A stretch of DNA of 64,000 bases from Physcia stellaris (Eukaryota > Ascomycota > Lecanoromycetes > Caliciales > Physciaceae). The position numbers and the translations under genes were made by a program. Below are positions 34,480-47,600 of this stretch, piece after piece. The notes under the pieces were generated by a model. It worked only from the letters and a program-made list of their open reading frames with translations, ran no database searches and was not told the DNA's origin. Position 1 is the first letter of the stretch. Each line of letters begins with the position of its first letter. Location: contig JABSSW010000002.1 in assembly GCA_018902385.1 (NCBI GenBank), positions 434,001-498,000 of the forward strand. Reading direction: 5' to 3'.

Positions 34480-37400
34480 ATGTCGGATTTAGACATGGTC
34501 TTGACATGGCTTGGCATGCGCGAATACCTAGATTGTTTCCTTCGAAATGGCTTTGACTCATGGGAAACACTCTGCGAAATTAGGGAAGAGGACCTCGACG
34601 TTATGAACGTCGAGCGGGTCCATCGAAGAAAGTTACAGAAGGAAATAGCCAAAACGCGCCAGTTGCATCGCAGCCCAACATTTGTGAGCCCACCTTATCA
34701 GACAACCCCTAGCAGAGCAGCTTCAGAACATACTAGTTCTGAGTCCCATTCGGTACCGCCGGGGAAACGAGCTTACCGACACCATCCCAAGCCTGACGAG
34801 AGAGCTCCATCCAGACCTTACAGTGCGTATGTCATGTTCTCCAATCATATCAGGGAACAAATCAAGGACCAAACCTTACCTTTCACCGAGATCTCAAAAC
34901 TTGTGGGTGATAGATGGCAGGCTCTACATCCTGAGGAAAAAGAGGAATGGAAACAGAGGGCAGCTATTCCATGGGACAAATACAAGCAAGACGTGGCCGC
35001 ATATCAGAAAACAGAAGATTTTCGGAAGTATGAGAAATACGTGGCAGATTTTAAAAACGCCCAAGCGGCCAAGAAAAATGAAGGCAAGTCTAGGGTAAGT
35101 CCTGGTTTTGGCAATGCCGATGCTATAGTGCTGCAACATAGTCCTGAATCGACTTCAGAGGGGCCGTTCGCACCGACGTCACATTCCATTGCGCTAGAGA
35201 ATCGAAATAGTCAACGGACTGCGCCTGTCAATACCGGAAGGGTAGAGTCCAAAGTACCCATTAGTCGTATGAGGGGGCAAGGAGGGACTAGCAGCACTTC
35301 AACCGTTCGAGGTCAGCGCGTTACCCAAGCCTGCAACTCTTGTAGGCAGAGACGCATCAAATGCACCGGCGAGCGTCCATTCTGTAAACCATGCCAAGAT
35401 TACAGCATCGATTGTGAGTATCAGGATGGGAAGAGGGACAAGGACAGAAGGTGGGTGTTTTCCTAATTACGCCTCCCACACTGGTGGTATTCTGACTGAT
35501 GGTTCACAGGTTGACCGAACAACTCTGGAAGAAAGTTAAAGCATATGAGGCATTGCTCATTGACTTAGTACCCAATCTCGACAACGATCAGCAGTCGGCG
35601 ATCCAACGTGCTCTTCTTCTAGTCGGTGACTCTGTTCCGAAACATTGCTGTGATGCTGATACAATTGCAGCCTCCAAGCACAGAGAACCGCCACGAAATG
35701 ACATTTGGCAAGGCTAAAGCACCTACCGAGGACAGCGACAGTGATCACGATGGGGAATCTACGGCTTCGGGTGTCGGCTCAATGGGATCAACTGATCACG
35801 TCGATTACGATGCGTTTCAAAGGCCACGCACAGAAAGAAAAATTCCCTCGTTCGTTGGTCAGACATCTGAGGTAGCTTGGATGCATAGACTAGGCTGGGA
35901 GCTCGGAAAAGGAGCTGGCAACGAACCTTCAATTCTACCTAGCATTGGGGGCCACCTCCTGGACAGCTGTTTCCGCCATGGCCAGAAGATATGGACTCTT
36001 CTGTCGTTGGAGACCGACTAGACCCTTTTCAATTGCCTATCAAATCTACTGCAGACGCACTCCTCAATACCTATTTCAAGACTATCCATCCAGCTTTTCC
36101 CATCCTTGACGAAGTCAGCTTTTTACGAGATTACGAGCTGCATTTTGCTTCTAACGAAAGTGATCCAACTCAAAACGCCACCTCCATGGCATTGCTCCAG
36201 ACTGTACTCGCCCTTGGGGCTGTTCATGCCCACGTGACTAATTCGAACTATGCTGGCGACGAGAGGGATCACCTCCTGTATTTTGCACGATCGCGGGTAC
36301 TTGGCACTCACACTGGTCTTCTGAGTGAACAGATTAGTATGGCGCAGGTGCAGTTGATGGGGCTAGCTGCCGTCTACTTGATCGCGACGGACCAAATGAA
36401 CAGGTGCGTCTTTAACAATCGCTATCATGGCAATACTGATTATGATGACAGAGCATGGTGTGCGCTCGGTGTAGCTATACGATGCGCTCAGGGGCTGGGA
36501 TTGCATTTGGAGAACGTCACGAAAAGCATGGGTAAAAGCGAGAAGTTGCATGGAGTTTATGTGTGGTATGCTCTATTGTCAACTGAGCGAGTACTGTCAA
36601 TCATGTCGGGGAGACCATGCATGGTCAAAGAGCACGACTGTTCCGCTCCAATCCCTCTACCTGTGGATCACGAGGGACAATCTAGCGAACTATCGACGAT
36701 GGAGAAGTTCCCATCAGCTCCTCCAGGAATGCCGAAAAGTAGATCTGCGAGCTCATCCCCTTCAAAGCCCTCAAATAAACCGTGGATTGACAGGATACTT
36801 GAAACAGGAAGCGAGTCATTATCGATGGTTTACTTCTTTCATTACCTTGAACTCAATCGTCTGTCTCAACGGGTGATGGAGGGACTCTATAATCCACATG
36901 TCAGGAATCTGAAATGGGCCGAGGTATACAGTCATAGAACCATGTATAGATTGAGCTACCCGGCATACTGATTCGAGGTTCCTCAATAGATCCAGCGAAA
37001 GATCGAACTATACGACCACCAACTGACGCAATGGTACACAACTCTTCCAACAGAATTTGATCCCGATTATCGAAACCAACACCCGCAAGCGGAGCCTCTG
37101 CGAGCAGCTCTAGTTATGCTATCGCACAGCACAAGGACTATCATCAACCGCCCAGCACTCTGCAGGATGGATCGTCAAGTCTCCAACCAGTCTGATGATT
37201 CCATCCGTAAGAGCCAGGCTGCTGCCAACAGGTGTGTCCACGCAGCGCGAGCAATTCTTCAACTTCTCCCAGGGGAGTCTAGAGGGTCCAAACTGCACGA
37301 ATCACCCATCTGGTTCACGCTTTTGCATCACATCAAACGCTCCGCAACGGTCCTCTTACTGGAATTGGCTTTCCGCGCGGAGCACATGCCCTCCGAGGCC

Positions 37401-37925
37401 GAGGAGATACTCGCCGACGCAAAGAAAGCGGTCAATTGGATCCACGCCATGGGTGCAGTTAGCTCGACGGCCCGCCGTGCCTGGGTGACATTGAACCGAT
37501 TCCTCCAACTAGCCTCCAAACGCGTCGGTGGCTCGACCGCAGACCTGATCACCTCGCCACCTCAGTCGCATAGTGCCAGCAGCGGCGGGGACGACTTCCT
37601 CCAATCGATGTCGGCGATGATGGACGCCCAGCCGTTCAACGCCGATACCTGGCGGCCCATGACATCGTCTCCAGGCAAGGCGGTGGTTACTAACAACCCT
37701 CTTTACAGCGATTTGCAGATGGGCGGAATGGACCAGTTCGGCTTCTTCACGTGGCCGCAGCAGGATCAAACTTTCTTTCCTTCTGCGAGTGAGATATGGG
37801 ATCTGGCCGCCCAGCATCAGCGCCAGCCGCCGCAGCAGGAACGGGACGAGGACCAGGCGATGTGGCAGCCGGCTGCAGATCGAGGGGCGTATTTCGGGTT
37901 CGATCGTGGTTCGTACCAGCAGTGA
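34480..37925 (+). CDS. SAM + HMG box + Zn2Cys6 transcription factor
   Basis: The start is the ATG of MSDLDMVLTWLGMREY. Residues 3-58 form a SAM domain (YLDCFLRNGFDSWETLCEI, then RRKLQKEI). Residues 108-178 form an HMG box (RPYSAYVMFSNHIREQI, then VGDRWQALHPEEKEEWKQ). Residues 285-312 are a canonical Zn2Cys6 cluster (Cys 285, 288, 295, 302, 305, 312). The C-terminal part is a fungal transcription factor domain (LNTYFKTIHPAFPILDEVSF, AWCALGVAIRCAQGLGLHLE). Exons seen: 34480-35450, 35510-35621 and 35671 onward, an intron at 36404-36451, an exon end at 36923, and 36990-37925. The joins after 35621 and about 35870-35990 are uncertain, because a conserved-looking stretch (TSEVAWMHRL) ends in a frame different from the next segment. 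The product would be nuclear, with two DNA-binding modules plus an oligomerisation domain. Related fungal proteins exist, but their function is poorly known. Confidence 0.8.
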
Positions 37926-40386
37926 CGAGGTGCGTATGTTTTATGAGCGATGAGCCATGTAATGAGGCCATGGTGGGCTGTCGGCAGCATGCTATCAGTT
38001 GAGGCAGCTTTGAAGGCACTCTAGCCGCCTTTTGAAGCTAGGCATGAAGCAGAGGCTTTGGGCGTGGGCTTTCATCCAGCCCAGATACCACAATCTCATC
38101 GCTCCCGGGCTGCATAGGTCTCTTTCGCTAGCTGGACGAGTTTGATGCCCCAGGAGAGCTCTGGGGCTGTGTAATACGAACTTGAATTCATAGCATAGGT
38201 GTATAGAATGATGCCATTTACCCTCGGCGGTCGGTTAGCATGGGGAGAGCTCTGGTATAGATATATTGAGGGGAATGAGGACACTATTGGTATATAAGAA
38301 TAGAAGAGCAATCGAATTGGCAATCTGCTTTATAGTTCAATTGAGAAACTAGATGCTGTCTGCGCTGGGACAATGCTTTTTGGTACCTCGGGATAGATAC
38401 TAACGGGGAGAAACCCCCCTTGGACAACGTCTCTCAAGTGGGCTGCCCAGGCTTATGGCACGGAGTGTTGGTCGTGATGGTTTTCTTTCGCTGTTCTTGA
38501 CAGGATAATTCAGTAGTTTTCCCAATCTTGATAATACATGCTCAAGTCGCTCCTCCTTAATCGCATTTGCTCCTCTTCCAATCTCTCTCCTCCCACGACT
38601 TCAAAGCTCCCACGTGCTTCTATTTGAATCGGCAAAACAGGAAGCAGCAAGTACTCGGAATATCACGCCCATTCCCGCGCAGGCAAACAGCCATACCACA
38701 ATCCAAGAAAGATTGTGCTGTCAAGCCCCAATCCTGCCGTTTCGAATATCAGAACTCCGAGCCGTGAAAAAGCTTTCAGTGCTAATATCTCTAACCCCTC
38801 ATCAGATACCAAGTCCAGTCTCGCTGAACTACACCAGGTATGTAGTTGAACACCCTATCGCACTCGTTTGATGGCCTCTTGCTCTTCCAATAGGGTGTCG
38901 GTGCTTTCATTCAATCAGTTGGAGCGTAAAACGGCATAACTATACCAAGCACATCCTCTCCGCTTTTGATGGCACGTGCTTCTTCAATGGGGGGTTCCGT
39001 TCATTGGGATACTATATGAAAGCACCGAAACACATTCGTGCATTTTTGACCTGGGCTCGGGCGAGCTGGTGGGTTATTCCATGGTCGAGTAGCCGGGGTA
39101 ATGCAATTTTTTTGTTGGTTTATTTTGGGCAAAGCGCGATCCCACCGGAAAACCGAGTGGAGGTGGACTTCCGTAGCTGACTCGTCAATTTTCTGGGTTT
39201 TGAGGTAGGAGAGGAGGGGAAGAGGGGGTCAAGGGAATGGATACCATGAGTTTTTTTGCTCGGTTGTACAATTTATTGTACAAATCGCCCCCGTAGCGTA
39301 AAGTGAAGTGCGCAGATCACGTCTTTTATGGACAAGAGTGGTGTTGGCCGAGGTGGTGACTTTGACGATGGTGCTGAGTACGGTGTGTATCAGCTAGCTT
39401 GTTGGTATGTGGAGTGCGGGATGGATTAAATTACCGGACTAGTTTGAGGGTGAGGAGTTGATTCTAGACTTTGCTGTAAGGAGATCGATGTCGTGTGTGC
39501 CTTCATCACTGCTCCGAGGATGAGGGATTAGCGCTCTCACCGTTGGTTTTACCTACAGGAGCATCTGTACCATGCGAGTATTGTGTTTAGAGGAGAAGAT
39601 GGGGAAGCAAGGTGAATGATAGACACGAAGCATAGATGATCGAGTAATTGAATGCGTTGCGTATCCGATGGTCATGGGTATGAATCGCCAAAGGAAGGAT
39701 TTCCCTGCTAAAGGTGAACGGAAAGGGAGGAACTGGAATACGAATGAAAGATGACTGTATCTACCTTTTCACAAGATAAACAACTCTTTACGCCCTTGAT
39801 TGGACGTAGCTACGATAGTAGTCCTATGAGATGCGAATTGAGACAATGATGTGGGGGCCACGGAAGGGAAAAGGGTACGCGGATGGTACATGGAATAGAT
39901 ATGCCATTTTGTGTCTATGCCTCCGTAAGAAAATCTCACCTAGCCAAAGCCCCTGATCTTGCAATAATAGTAAAAGTAAGATACGCTCTGCCAAATGATG
40001 CACCATTAGCCCGCTGTAGATGCTCGTGCAAGATTCGGCCGTTCGTAGATCGCAGATACAACCCATTTTTTTGTTTCGTCACCCCGTGAAAACGACAGTG
40101 ACTGAAGCCCACATCAAAGAAAAAACAGAGATCGCCCGCAAGAAACCGTAAAGTAGTGTACGCAAATGGGGAATCATCGCAAAATGCCCTGCAGAATCCA
40201 TCCGTCCCATTTCACGATTTCCTTCCCAAGGTCGTACATTATCCCCGGAATAGACGTGCATATGCCATGCCAGTGTGTCTAAAGTTGTGACAGAAAAGAA
40301 AACAAAGTCGTTGCAGCCGTGTAGGCATCCTAACGCCATAGCGCCACGCCAACGTCGCAGCATACTTCAACACGCGGATAAGGCCG
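37926..40386. other. 2.4-kb intergenic region, no gene seen
   Basis: No frame on either strand shows recognisable protein. It lies between the 3' ends of two convergent genes and should hold their 3' untranslated regions. No repeat or RNA gene was recognised. Confidence 0.45.
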
Positions 40387-42066
40387 TTAACGTCCAAGCA
40401 TATAATCGGGTAACGGTCCACTGTGGGTATTCCATTGTGAACCCTGGTTGCTAGCCATACCACCGGATGTCGGGCTTTTCAAAGGCATACCGAAAGCACT
40501 TACTCCCATACCACCAACCGGAAATCCGCCGCTCATCATGTTCCCCTGGATCGGGCTTCCAATGCCATTCATTAGACTGGGGCTTTGAAGACCTGGAGGA
40601 GCCGACAAGCCAGGTGGAGGTCCGTTAGCAGTGGAGAATGATTGCATGCTCCCAATGCCGTTCATACCAGGCATCGGCCCTTGAGGGGACATCGGAGTCG
40701 GTGGGCCCATTCCTCCTGGTTGTCCGGTTCTGACGCCCAGAGGGTTTTTCGAGAAGCTCAGACGTATACCACCCTTGACGCTATTGTGCAGCGGATGGCC
40801 GTAGAGCTCGTTCAGAGCTTTAGTTGCAAAAGAGATATCCTCAAACTCCACAAAACACATTGGTCCATTTTGCTTGGTCCTGAAACAAAGCCTCTTATAG
40901 CCACGCTGTTTTGAGAACATAGCCTTCAACTCGTCCTCGGATGTATCGATAGGTAGATTACCCACATAAAGGGTGTTGCAGGGAGGATTCTGGTCAGCAG
41001 GATTAACCGGTGGATAATTGTGGCGTTGCTGGTAGTGCTGGTTAGATAATTGAAAAGATCCATTTGTTCCCATTCCTGGCATACCACCCGGAGACATAGC
41101 AGCCGTAGGGCTCTGCATCGGCGGTACCGATCTTGGGGACGTGAAGCCCGGTGCTGGCGGTGATGTCATACCATTAGTACTGAGTGACAAGCCGGCAAAA
41201 CGTGAAGTCGGCAACTGATTGCTTGTATGACGACGCGCTAGAGAACCAGACATGTCATTCTTCGCATATGCCACAGGATCCTTTAGAAGGTCGCCTGGCT
41301 CATCATCTACTCCATCCTCACCAATCACGGCTTTGCCGCTATTTCTGGGGCGATCTCCAAATGCATGGCCGTTTGGAGACTGTTGAGAAGGTAGAAAGCT
41401 TTGAAAAGGAGAAGTGAGATCTGGCGTAGGTAGGTCTGTGGGGGACATGGGCCCACCACCTGACATACCCATGGGAGCATTTCCTGGGGAGATACGGTCG
41501 ATTCCAGAAAATGTGCCATTATATCTTGACGGTTGTCGACCAAGTTGACCAACTGATGAGTTGTTGGAAGAGGCAGAACTGGTAGTGCCGCGATTTGCGC
41601 CCATATCAAACGTGTTCCTTCTCGGGCCCAAACCCCCAGCTGGAGTCAAGGGCAGAACGTCGACAATCATTGGAGGCTCATTCGAGCTATTTTGCTTGCC
41701 ATCGAGCATTGATCTTGCCTCGTGGGCAGCATTGGATGTTCTAAATCGTGCGATGGCCGAGACATATCCCTTATCGCTGGGGGACTCGGTGGGAACAAAA
41801 TCGGCACCGATGAAGTCTTTTGCGAACAATAACATAGTCCTCAGCGCCTCATGACTCGTGTGCCGTGGTAAGTTGCGCATCAGTATTGCGGACGAGGAAT
41901 CGGTATCCGCACGGCCATAACCTCGCTCAAGGCCAAAGGGAAAGCTTGTGGAAGGTGTGTCCGGTTCGTACGACTTAGTCTGAGCTTTAGGTACTGTCTG
42001 CGAAGAAGGCATCCGGAAAGGATATTGGCTTGGTCCGTTGGCGACAATATAAGTTTCGGCAGCCAT
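40387..42066 (-). CDS. whi3: Whi3-like RNA-binding protein, two RRMs
   Basis: A single exon of 559 residues. RRM1 spans about 60-138 ([37 protein letters not shown]). RRM2 spans 362-444 ([20 protein letters not shown] with RNP2 and [18 protein letters not shown] with RNP1). The stretch between is low in complexity, rich in Ser, Pro, Gly and Asn. The C-terminal 115 residues are Gly/Pro/Met-rich and end in PLPDYMLGR. This layout is that of the Whi3 family, cytoplasmic proteins that bind mRNAs such as those for G1 cyclins and form condensates in filamentous fungi. The disordered middle and tail would support condensation, though there is no long poly-Q tract as in Ashbya Whi3. The symbol is by family resemblance. 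Confidence 0.8.
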   Translation of the reverse strand: MAAETYIVANGPSQYPFRMPSSQTVPKAQTKSYEPDTPSTSFPFGLERGYGRADTDSSSAILMRNLPRHTSHEALRTMLLFAKDFIGADFVPTESPSDKGYVSAIARFRTSNAAHEARSMLDGKQNSSNEPPMIVDVLPLTPAGGLGPRRNTFDMGANRGTTSSASSNNSSVGQLGRQPSRYNGTFSGIDRISPGNAPMGMSGGGPMSPTDLPTPDLTSPFQSFLPSQQSPNGHAFGDRPRNSGKAVIGEDGVDDEPGDLLKDPVAYAKNDMSGSLARRHTSNQLPTSRFAGLSLSTNGMTSPPAPGFTSPRSVPPMQSPTAAMSPGGMPGMGTNGSFQLSNQHYQQRHNYPPVNPADQNPPCNTLYVGNLPIDTSEDELKAMFSKQRGYKRLCFRTKQNGPMCFVEFEDISFATKALNELYGHPLHNSVKGGIRLSFSKNPLGVRTGQPGGMGPPTPMSPQGPMPGMNGIGSMQSFSTANGPPPGLSAPPGLQSPSLMNGIGSPIQGNMMSGGFPVGGMGVSAFGMPLKSPTSGGMASNQGSQWNTHSGPLPDYMLGR

Positions 42067-44288
42067 GCCAGGCTGTTAGATAATTGAGCACGTTGAGCTG
42101 AAGGTCTTCGGGAGAAGAAAGTTGAGTGTTTCGAGGGTATCCGATAAGCTATTGGGGTGGATCCTAGCTTATAGGAGCATGATCTTGTGAGACTCCCCCG
42201 CGGTAGGACCTCCGTGCGGCTGCCCAGCGATTAAATTGAGATTCTGTCGCGAAATTGTATGAATGCAACGACCTTGGGCGCGAAGCTCGGTGACTCTAAG
42301 GAATTCAATCTCTCGATCTGTGTCGTTGTCAGTATTGCGATAGCCACATGTGCAGGGGGAAGAAGGATGGAAGGTAAGGGCGCAGACCTGATCGAGCGCG
42401 GAGGAGCACGGAGTATTCGGGTAACAACGCTATGCAATGTCTCCAATCGCAAGATATTGATCGATCTGAGATGAAGAAATGACCGAGAACAACTGGCCGG
42501 GACCGGTTGGCAATGGCGCTGGGCCAGTTTCTGTAGGGTGCGCTTGAGGGAGTTTCAATGCGACAGGTGGGGAAGAGATTGTAAAGGATTGGTAGTCGAC
42601 AGGCCTAGCGTCTTTTCGATAAGGAGAAACCGTTGAGGCGCGCAAGAATGACAGCAAGAGGAGATGTTTGACTGCTGCTCGACCAGAGTTATCGCGCCTT
42701 CAATCTGGAGTATGATACCAGTGCTTTCACGTGAATAATTTTGTTGGTCCGTGCCAGCGAGGATTGCGCTTGGTAGCTGCTAGCCTCGAGGATCTGCGTA
42801 GGCACTCCTCAGGCACCGACAGGTACGAGGTACGAACTTTGGGGGTAGCAACCGCAATTGGACTTGTGTAGATCAATGTTGAAATGGAACGAAAGATGGA
42901 TTGGAGGGGAACCGACAGTGTAGAAAGACTGGTCAACAATGATAAGTGGATGAATGCAAAGGCCCCACAGGTGAACAGTTCACAGTGGAGGGATTCTCGA
43001 GTACGGAGTACTGATACAAGTACCTGGAGGTAACTTATCGGCGGTAAGCAAACAGCGCCATGAAATCATGGTGGGGTTGTAGAGAACCTAACCTGGACTC
43101 TTTTCGAGAAGATTATTTCATTTTCAGGTCCACTAGGACTATCGGGGAGCCGCTGTTTTGCGGCTTGGATTGTGGCTATAGATGGCCTCCTACGTTCTCT
43201 CGAACATCAGGTAGAACTACATCTCCCTAGATCTAGACTAATGGTGCTGCGAAGATTGTTGTGGACATGGCGTGGGTATGGTAATGTATCACGATACGCC
43301 AGCCCAAGGATTACCTAGACATGATTGGTACGATTGCAGATTCGGAGTGCACGAGTGTATTACCTTGCTTCACCATAATTACTTCTTCTTGGAGCGATTC
43401 CCTGGTCTTCCCCGCAAATCTGCAACGCTTCCTGGCTAGACCAGATCCTTTTCTGCGAAAATAAATTGCAGCATCTCGATCTTGAGTAGGGAGTCCCGTT
43501 CGTATCACGATTCTGCCAAAAGATGATAGAGTTTTGGCTACCTTATCACCCCGCGAAAGGTGGTTCCAACCTCCCGGAGAGGAGCATCCTTCGTTCTGGC
43601 CTCTTACTCGTTGGATTCGACAACGCTATCGGCAACGTTGGCGCCACATTATGCAGCCATTTGGTACCGAAAACTCTATTCCAAGCGGGTAAGGTCACGA
43701 GATTGCCACTTGGCGCCTTCTAAGGTTGGAGGGTGAGAGACGATTCCGTTCAGTGGATGACATCTTGGGCGACTGACATAGTATCTGATTATCATCTCCT
43801 TCTGTCGAATCACTGTCAGTGACATTCCATATGTATCTTGCAGACTGGCATAGATCACGATTGCCGCAGGCTTCGCCCGTTTTCTTCGCATCCCGTTTTC
43901 AACACCCTGAGACATTCATCTTTTGCCCCTCACATTCCGGAAGCGACCCATGCGAATGTCTCAAGCGACTTGACCGGAGGCACCTCCTGACCTTCTCCCT
44001 TGCTTCTTCCACACAACTAATTCACACCACGCTGTCACTGATGGTTCACTGGGTTTTCGATGTAGCTTTGCCATTCAGGATGGAAAGGATTCGATCGATT
44101 GAGATCGATGAAAGGATGCATATCGAAGAAAATCTACAAAGATGCCAATTCTTCTTCTTGTATGGATTGAAAAGCTCTGTACCGCAATTGATGTTGGCTG
44201 GCAGCAATAGCAGCGTCTTTTGATGACGGATCTGGATGTCATCTGCTGCTTCTCCCCGGTGCCAACCACAGGTGACGGCCATATTCAA
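42067..44288. other. 2.2-kb region upstream of the Whi3-like gene, no other gene seen
   Basis: It probably contains the promoter and leader of the Whi3-like gene. Frames such as 43819-44223 have no recognisable sequence. Confidence 0.45.
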
Positions 44289-45026
44289 CTAGAAATCTTG
44301 AATACCTGTCTGGCCGGTAAGAAGCGTCTTGCTTGGGTCGAATACCTTGTCATCTGTAATCCATTCAGGCTCTTCCTCCCCAAACCAATCCTCTTCTACT
44401 TCTCGCTCCTCCAAACGTCGGTCATCGTAATCTTCGCTTTGGTCAACCAACGCGTAGTCGAAGTCTTGATCGTCGCCTTTCAGAAACACCAGCTCCATCT
44501 GCTTTCGCCATCTAGCTAAACCGTCCTCTTTATCCTTCGGAACTTCGTCCTTGTCTTCGGCTATAATCTCACCTCCCTCCCCTCTTCTGTACGTCATGGT
44601 AGACGTACCGGAGGGATTCTGGAGTGCCTCTACTTTCGCCTCTGATCTCCAGAGGTCGGCCTCAAGCCTTCCTGAGTAGCCTTTCTTACGGCCTTCTGCT
44701 TCCCGTTCAGATGCAGTTTGGAAACGACGTATCAGTCGATCATAGGCCAGAGGATCTTAGTCGCGGAAAGTAATTAGTAAACGCATGTAACGATGCGCTT
44801 AGAGCAGCGGACCTGCGAGCTCAAGCGCTGGAGATGTGAAATACTCTGGATGAATGTCAAGATAGCGTTTCCGTCTGTTCTTCACTCTGATTCGGGCAAG
44901 TGCTCCAGGCGACCGTGATAGACGACGGGTTATTTGGGTGGCTCTGGTGGGAACACGGCCATCGAAATTAGGATCAGAGCATGAACGATCGCTCTCCTTC
45001 GTATTCGGCATGGGTAGAGGCATCAT
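44289..45026 (-). CDS. CCDC97-domain protein
   Basis: Exons 45026-44813 and 44755-44289 join in phase through a 57-nt intron, restoring the family core LELADPLAYDRLIRRFQ. The product is 226 residues. The conserved part runs from RRKRYLDIHPEYFTSPALEL through REAEGRKKGYSGRLEADL to an acidic C-terminal segment (EEDWFGEEEPEWITDD). This is the CCDC97 domain. In animals CCDC97 is found with the U2 snRNP factor SF3B, so a role near the spliceosome is plausible. Two ATGs, at 45026 and 45023, are equally good. Confidence 0.75.
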
Positions 45027-45720
45027 GACTCAAAGCCTATAGATTCACATCCATGGATCAGTTTTCGTGGACTCGGAATCCAAAGGTCTGTTGCCCCACA
45101 CGTAACTAAGGTAAAGTATCCTTTCTTTCTTAGCTTTGGGATGCCAAGATGATCAGTGGGGGCCTCAGGGGTATACTCGGGGGTGTAGATAAAGGGTTAC
45201 AAGACTTTTCCTAATCTGTCGATAAGGAGCAACTACTCTACCTGGAAGAAATATATGTACTGTCAAAATCCTCAGAACTTCTTGTTGAGCAGCTCTCCGA
45301 CTGTAACCATATCTTGTCGACACTTTATTGCAATGAAGGTATTCTGCTACTCCAAAGATGTCATTTAGCACAGCCACGTATTAAGACACTTTGTCTTAGA
45401 ACACGCGACATTCCCAGTGTTGTTTTGTTACGGGGGTCTGGATGTGAAGCAAATCGAGGCTTATTCCCAGGATCACCAAATGGTTATACTAGATTGCAAT
45501 TTATTAGCTCTATACTTCCTATCTCGTCTCTCTGTAGCCCAAAGCACATAAGGTTGGACTGCCCTTTTGTCAGAGTACGACCTCTTCTCTCCTTCTCCAA
45601 ATCCTCTAAGTGCACGCTGTCTACCTTCCTTTGAATTGGGAGGAGCGCCGCAATCCACTGCTGACTTCATCATTGCTTCTTCGCTTTTACTTGAGCCGTT
45701 GAGAACCTCTCGCTAACAAG
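45027..45720. other. intergenic between divergent genes
   Basis: It separates the CCDC97-domain gene (minus strand) from the next plus-strand gene and should contain both promoters. No motif was identified. Confidence 0.4.
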
Positions 45721-47600
45721 ATGGAAGCAATTCCTCTGCTTTGCAATGAAATGTCAAAGCTGTCTCTCAAAACACCTAAAGGCGGAAAGGAGGATTCGCA
45801 CCGTTCGAAGAATAATGACGAGCCGTGGACCGAAAGCAGAATTTTTGAAGTCTTGCGTATGTCGATTTTACCGATCGAACTGCTTGCAATAGCTGCAGTA
45901 TCTTCGCCAGCATCCCAAATGATGCTTTCACCAGTCTATGGCTCTATTCCAGCTTCTATTTATCACCAACGGCTGGTAATTACTACCTTCTTGCTAGCCG
46001 CTGCGACTCAGACTTCGTTCAGATACCATTCGCTTGCTCTTATACCTATAGCAGCAAGGTTAATCCCGATCGTAGCTCTTGCACTACCGTTCATCCAAAA
46101 CTCCCTTTTGAAGAAGAGCAAGGCTTGGGGGCCCGCTGTTGGCCCATTGCTAACCGAGTCATGCACGTATGTTCCTATTCTCTATCTATCGGTCCTTTGT
46201 GCTGTTGTCAGCCTGAGTGCGCTCAGGAAACAAAGCTACGGCCACTGGACACATACTGGTATAGCATCTGTCGTGTCGTACACCATCTTTACGCTGATAC
46301 AGAAAGCCTCACGGAGTTTGATTGAGAAGAACATCGGAAGGAGCCTTATTGTTACTCGTTCTGGTCTCCAATACATGATCGCCATTCTCTACTCCTTGGC
46401 GCTACCCTCAAAAACATGCTGCATGGCATGGTTGCTCCTTATTTATCCCCTGTCACAAAACCAACATATGCCGCTGAAATACACAACCAATTTACAAAAC
46501 CAGAGCTTGCATGATCAGGGGTTCTCGCTGCTAGCCCGAAAGGAATCGGTGACTGGTTATATCTCAGTGTTGGAGAATCTCGACAAAGGGTTCCGAGCTA
46601 TGCGTTGTGATCACAGCCTCCTTGGTGGAGAGTGGGTTGATCGTCAAGGTATCTCAAGATCTCACCTTGGAGAGCCAATATATAGTTGTTTTGTCATGCT
46701 TGAAGCCGTCAGACTGGTAAGGGGCGAGTTTGCCCACGGTCAGCTGTTAAAGCCCGATTCTGAGAAGCAGGCTTTAGTCATGTGAGTTTTCGAATGCGTA
46801 ATCCTTAGTCAGAGCGTTGTTAACTTCTTCAGCGGGCTAGGAATAGGTACTTCGCCATCCGCGCTCATTGCTCATGGCATTCAGACCACTATTGTGGAAA
46901 TAGACCCAGCCGTACATGAGTATGCAACTCAGTACTTTCATCTTCCCGGAAACCACACTCCGATCATCGAAGACGCCGTTAGCTATGTCGACAGTTTGAA
47001 AAGCAATGGACAAGACAGCGGGAAATATGACTATATCATACACGATGTTTTTACAGGAGGCGCTGAACCCATTGAGCTCTTCACTAAAGAAATCCTCGAA
47101 GGTCTAAGCTATCTATTGAACACTAATGGGGTAATTGCTATAGTGAGTTGGATCCAAGTCATCACAAATTGACCCTGATCTGATGTTGCCAGAATTATGG
47201 CGGAGATCTACTGCTTGAGTCTGCCTCGCTTGTCGTCCACACGGTCTTGAATGTTTTTCCCACGTGTCGTCTTTTCAGGGAAGAGCCCGCTCCGGTAGGG
47301 CAGGGTCTGGAGAAGGACTTTACGAATATGGTCATGTTTTGTCGCAAGTCGGAAGGCGCATTCAGATTCCGGAAGCCTAAAAATGCGGACTTTCTGGGCA
47401 GTCAGGCAAGGAGAGAGGTCCTGCTTCCCGAACACGAGATCGAGGCAAGCTACTTTGATCGTGCGGGACTGAGCTCGAAGTCGAACGTGCTAAGACAAGG
47501 CCAGACGGTATGGCTCGCTGGCTTGCAGCAGAGAAGTGCAATGAATCATTGGCATATCATGAGAACGGTGATACCTGATTCCGTATGGGAAAGCTGGTAA
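45721..47600 (+). CDS. membrane protein with C-terminal spermidine-synthase-like domain
   Basis: Exons 45721-46781, 46833-47142 and 47193-47600 join in phase to 592 residues. The N-terminal half, about residues 40-250, has several hydrophobic helices. The C-terminal half is a Rossmann methyltransferase/aminopropyltransferase-like domain. It has the nucleotide motif GLGIGTSPSAL at about 355-365, the acidic TIVEIDPAVHEYA after it, and YDYIIHDVFTGGAEPIELF, the counterpart of the gate/substrate region of spermidine synthases. Fungi have an unnamed family of this design beside their soluble Spe3/Spe4 enzymes. The substrate is unknown, and polyamine synthesis should not be assumed. It lies 491 bp upstream of SSK1 on the same strand. 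Confidence 0.75.

Noticed and set aside
34480-37925. The HMG-box gene as a mating-type (MAT1-2-1) gene
   Set aside because: MAT1-2-1 proteins are short HMG proteins without SAM or Zn2Cys6 domains, and no MAT flanking genes (APN2, SLA2) are in the window.
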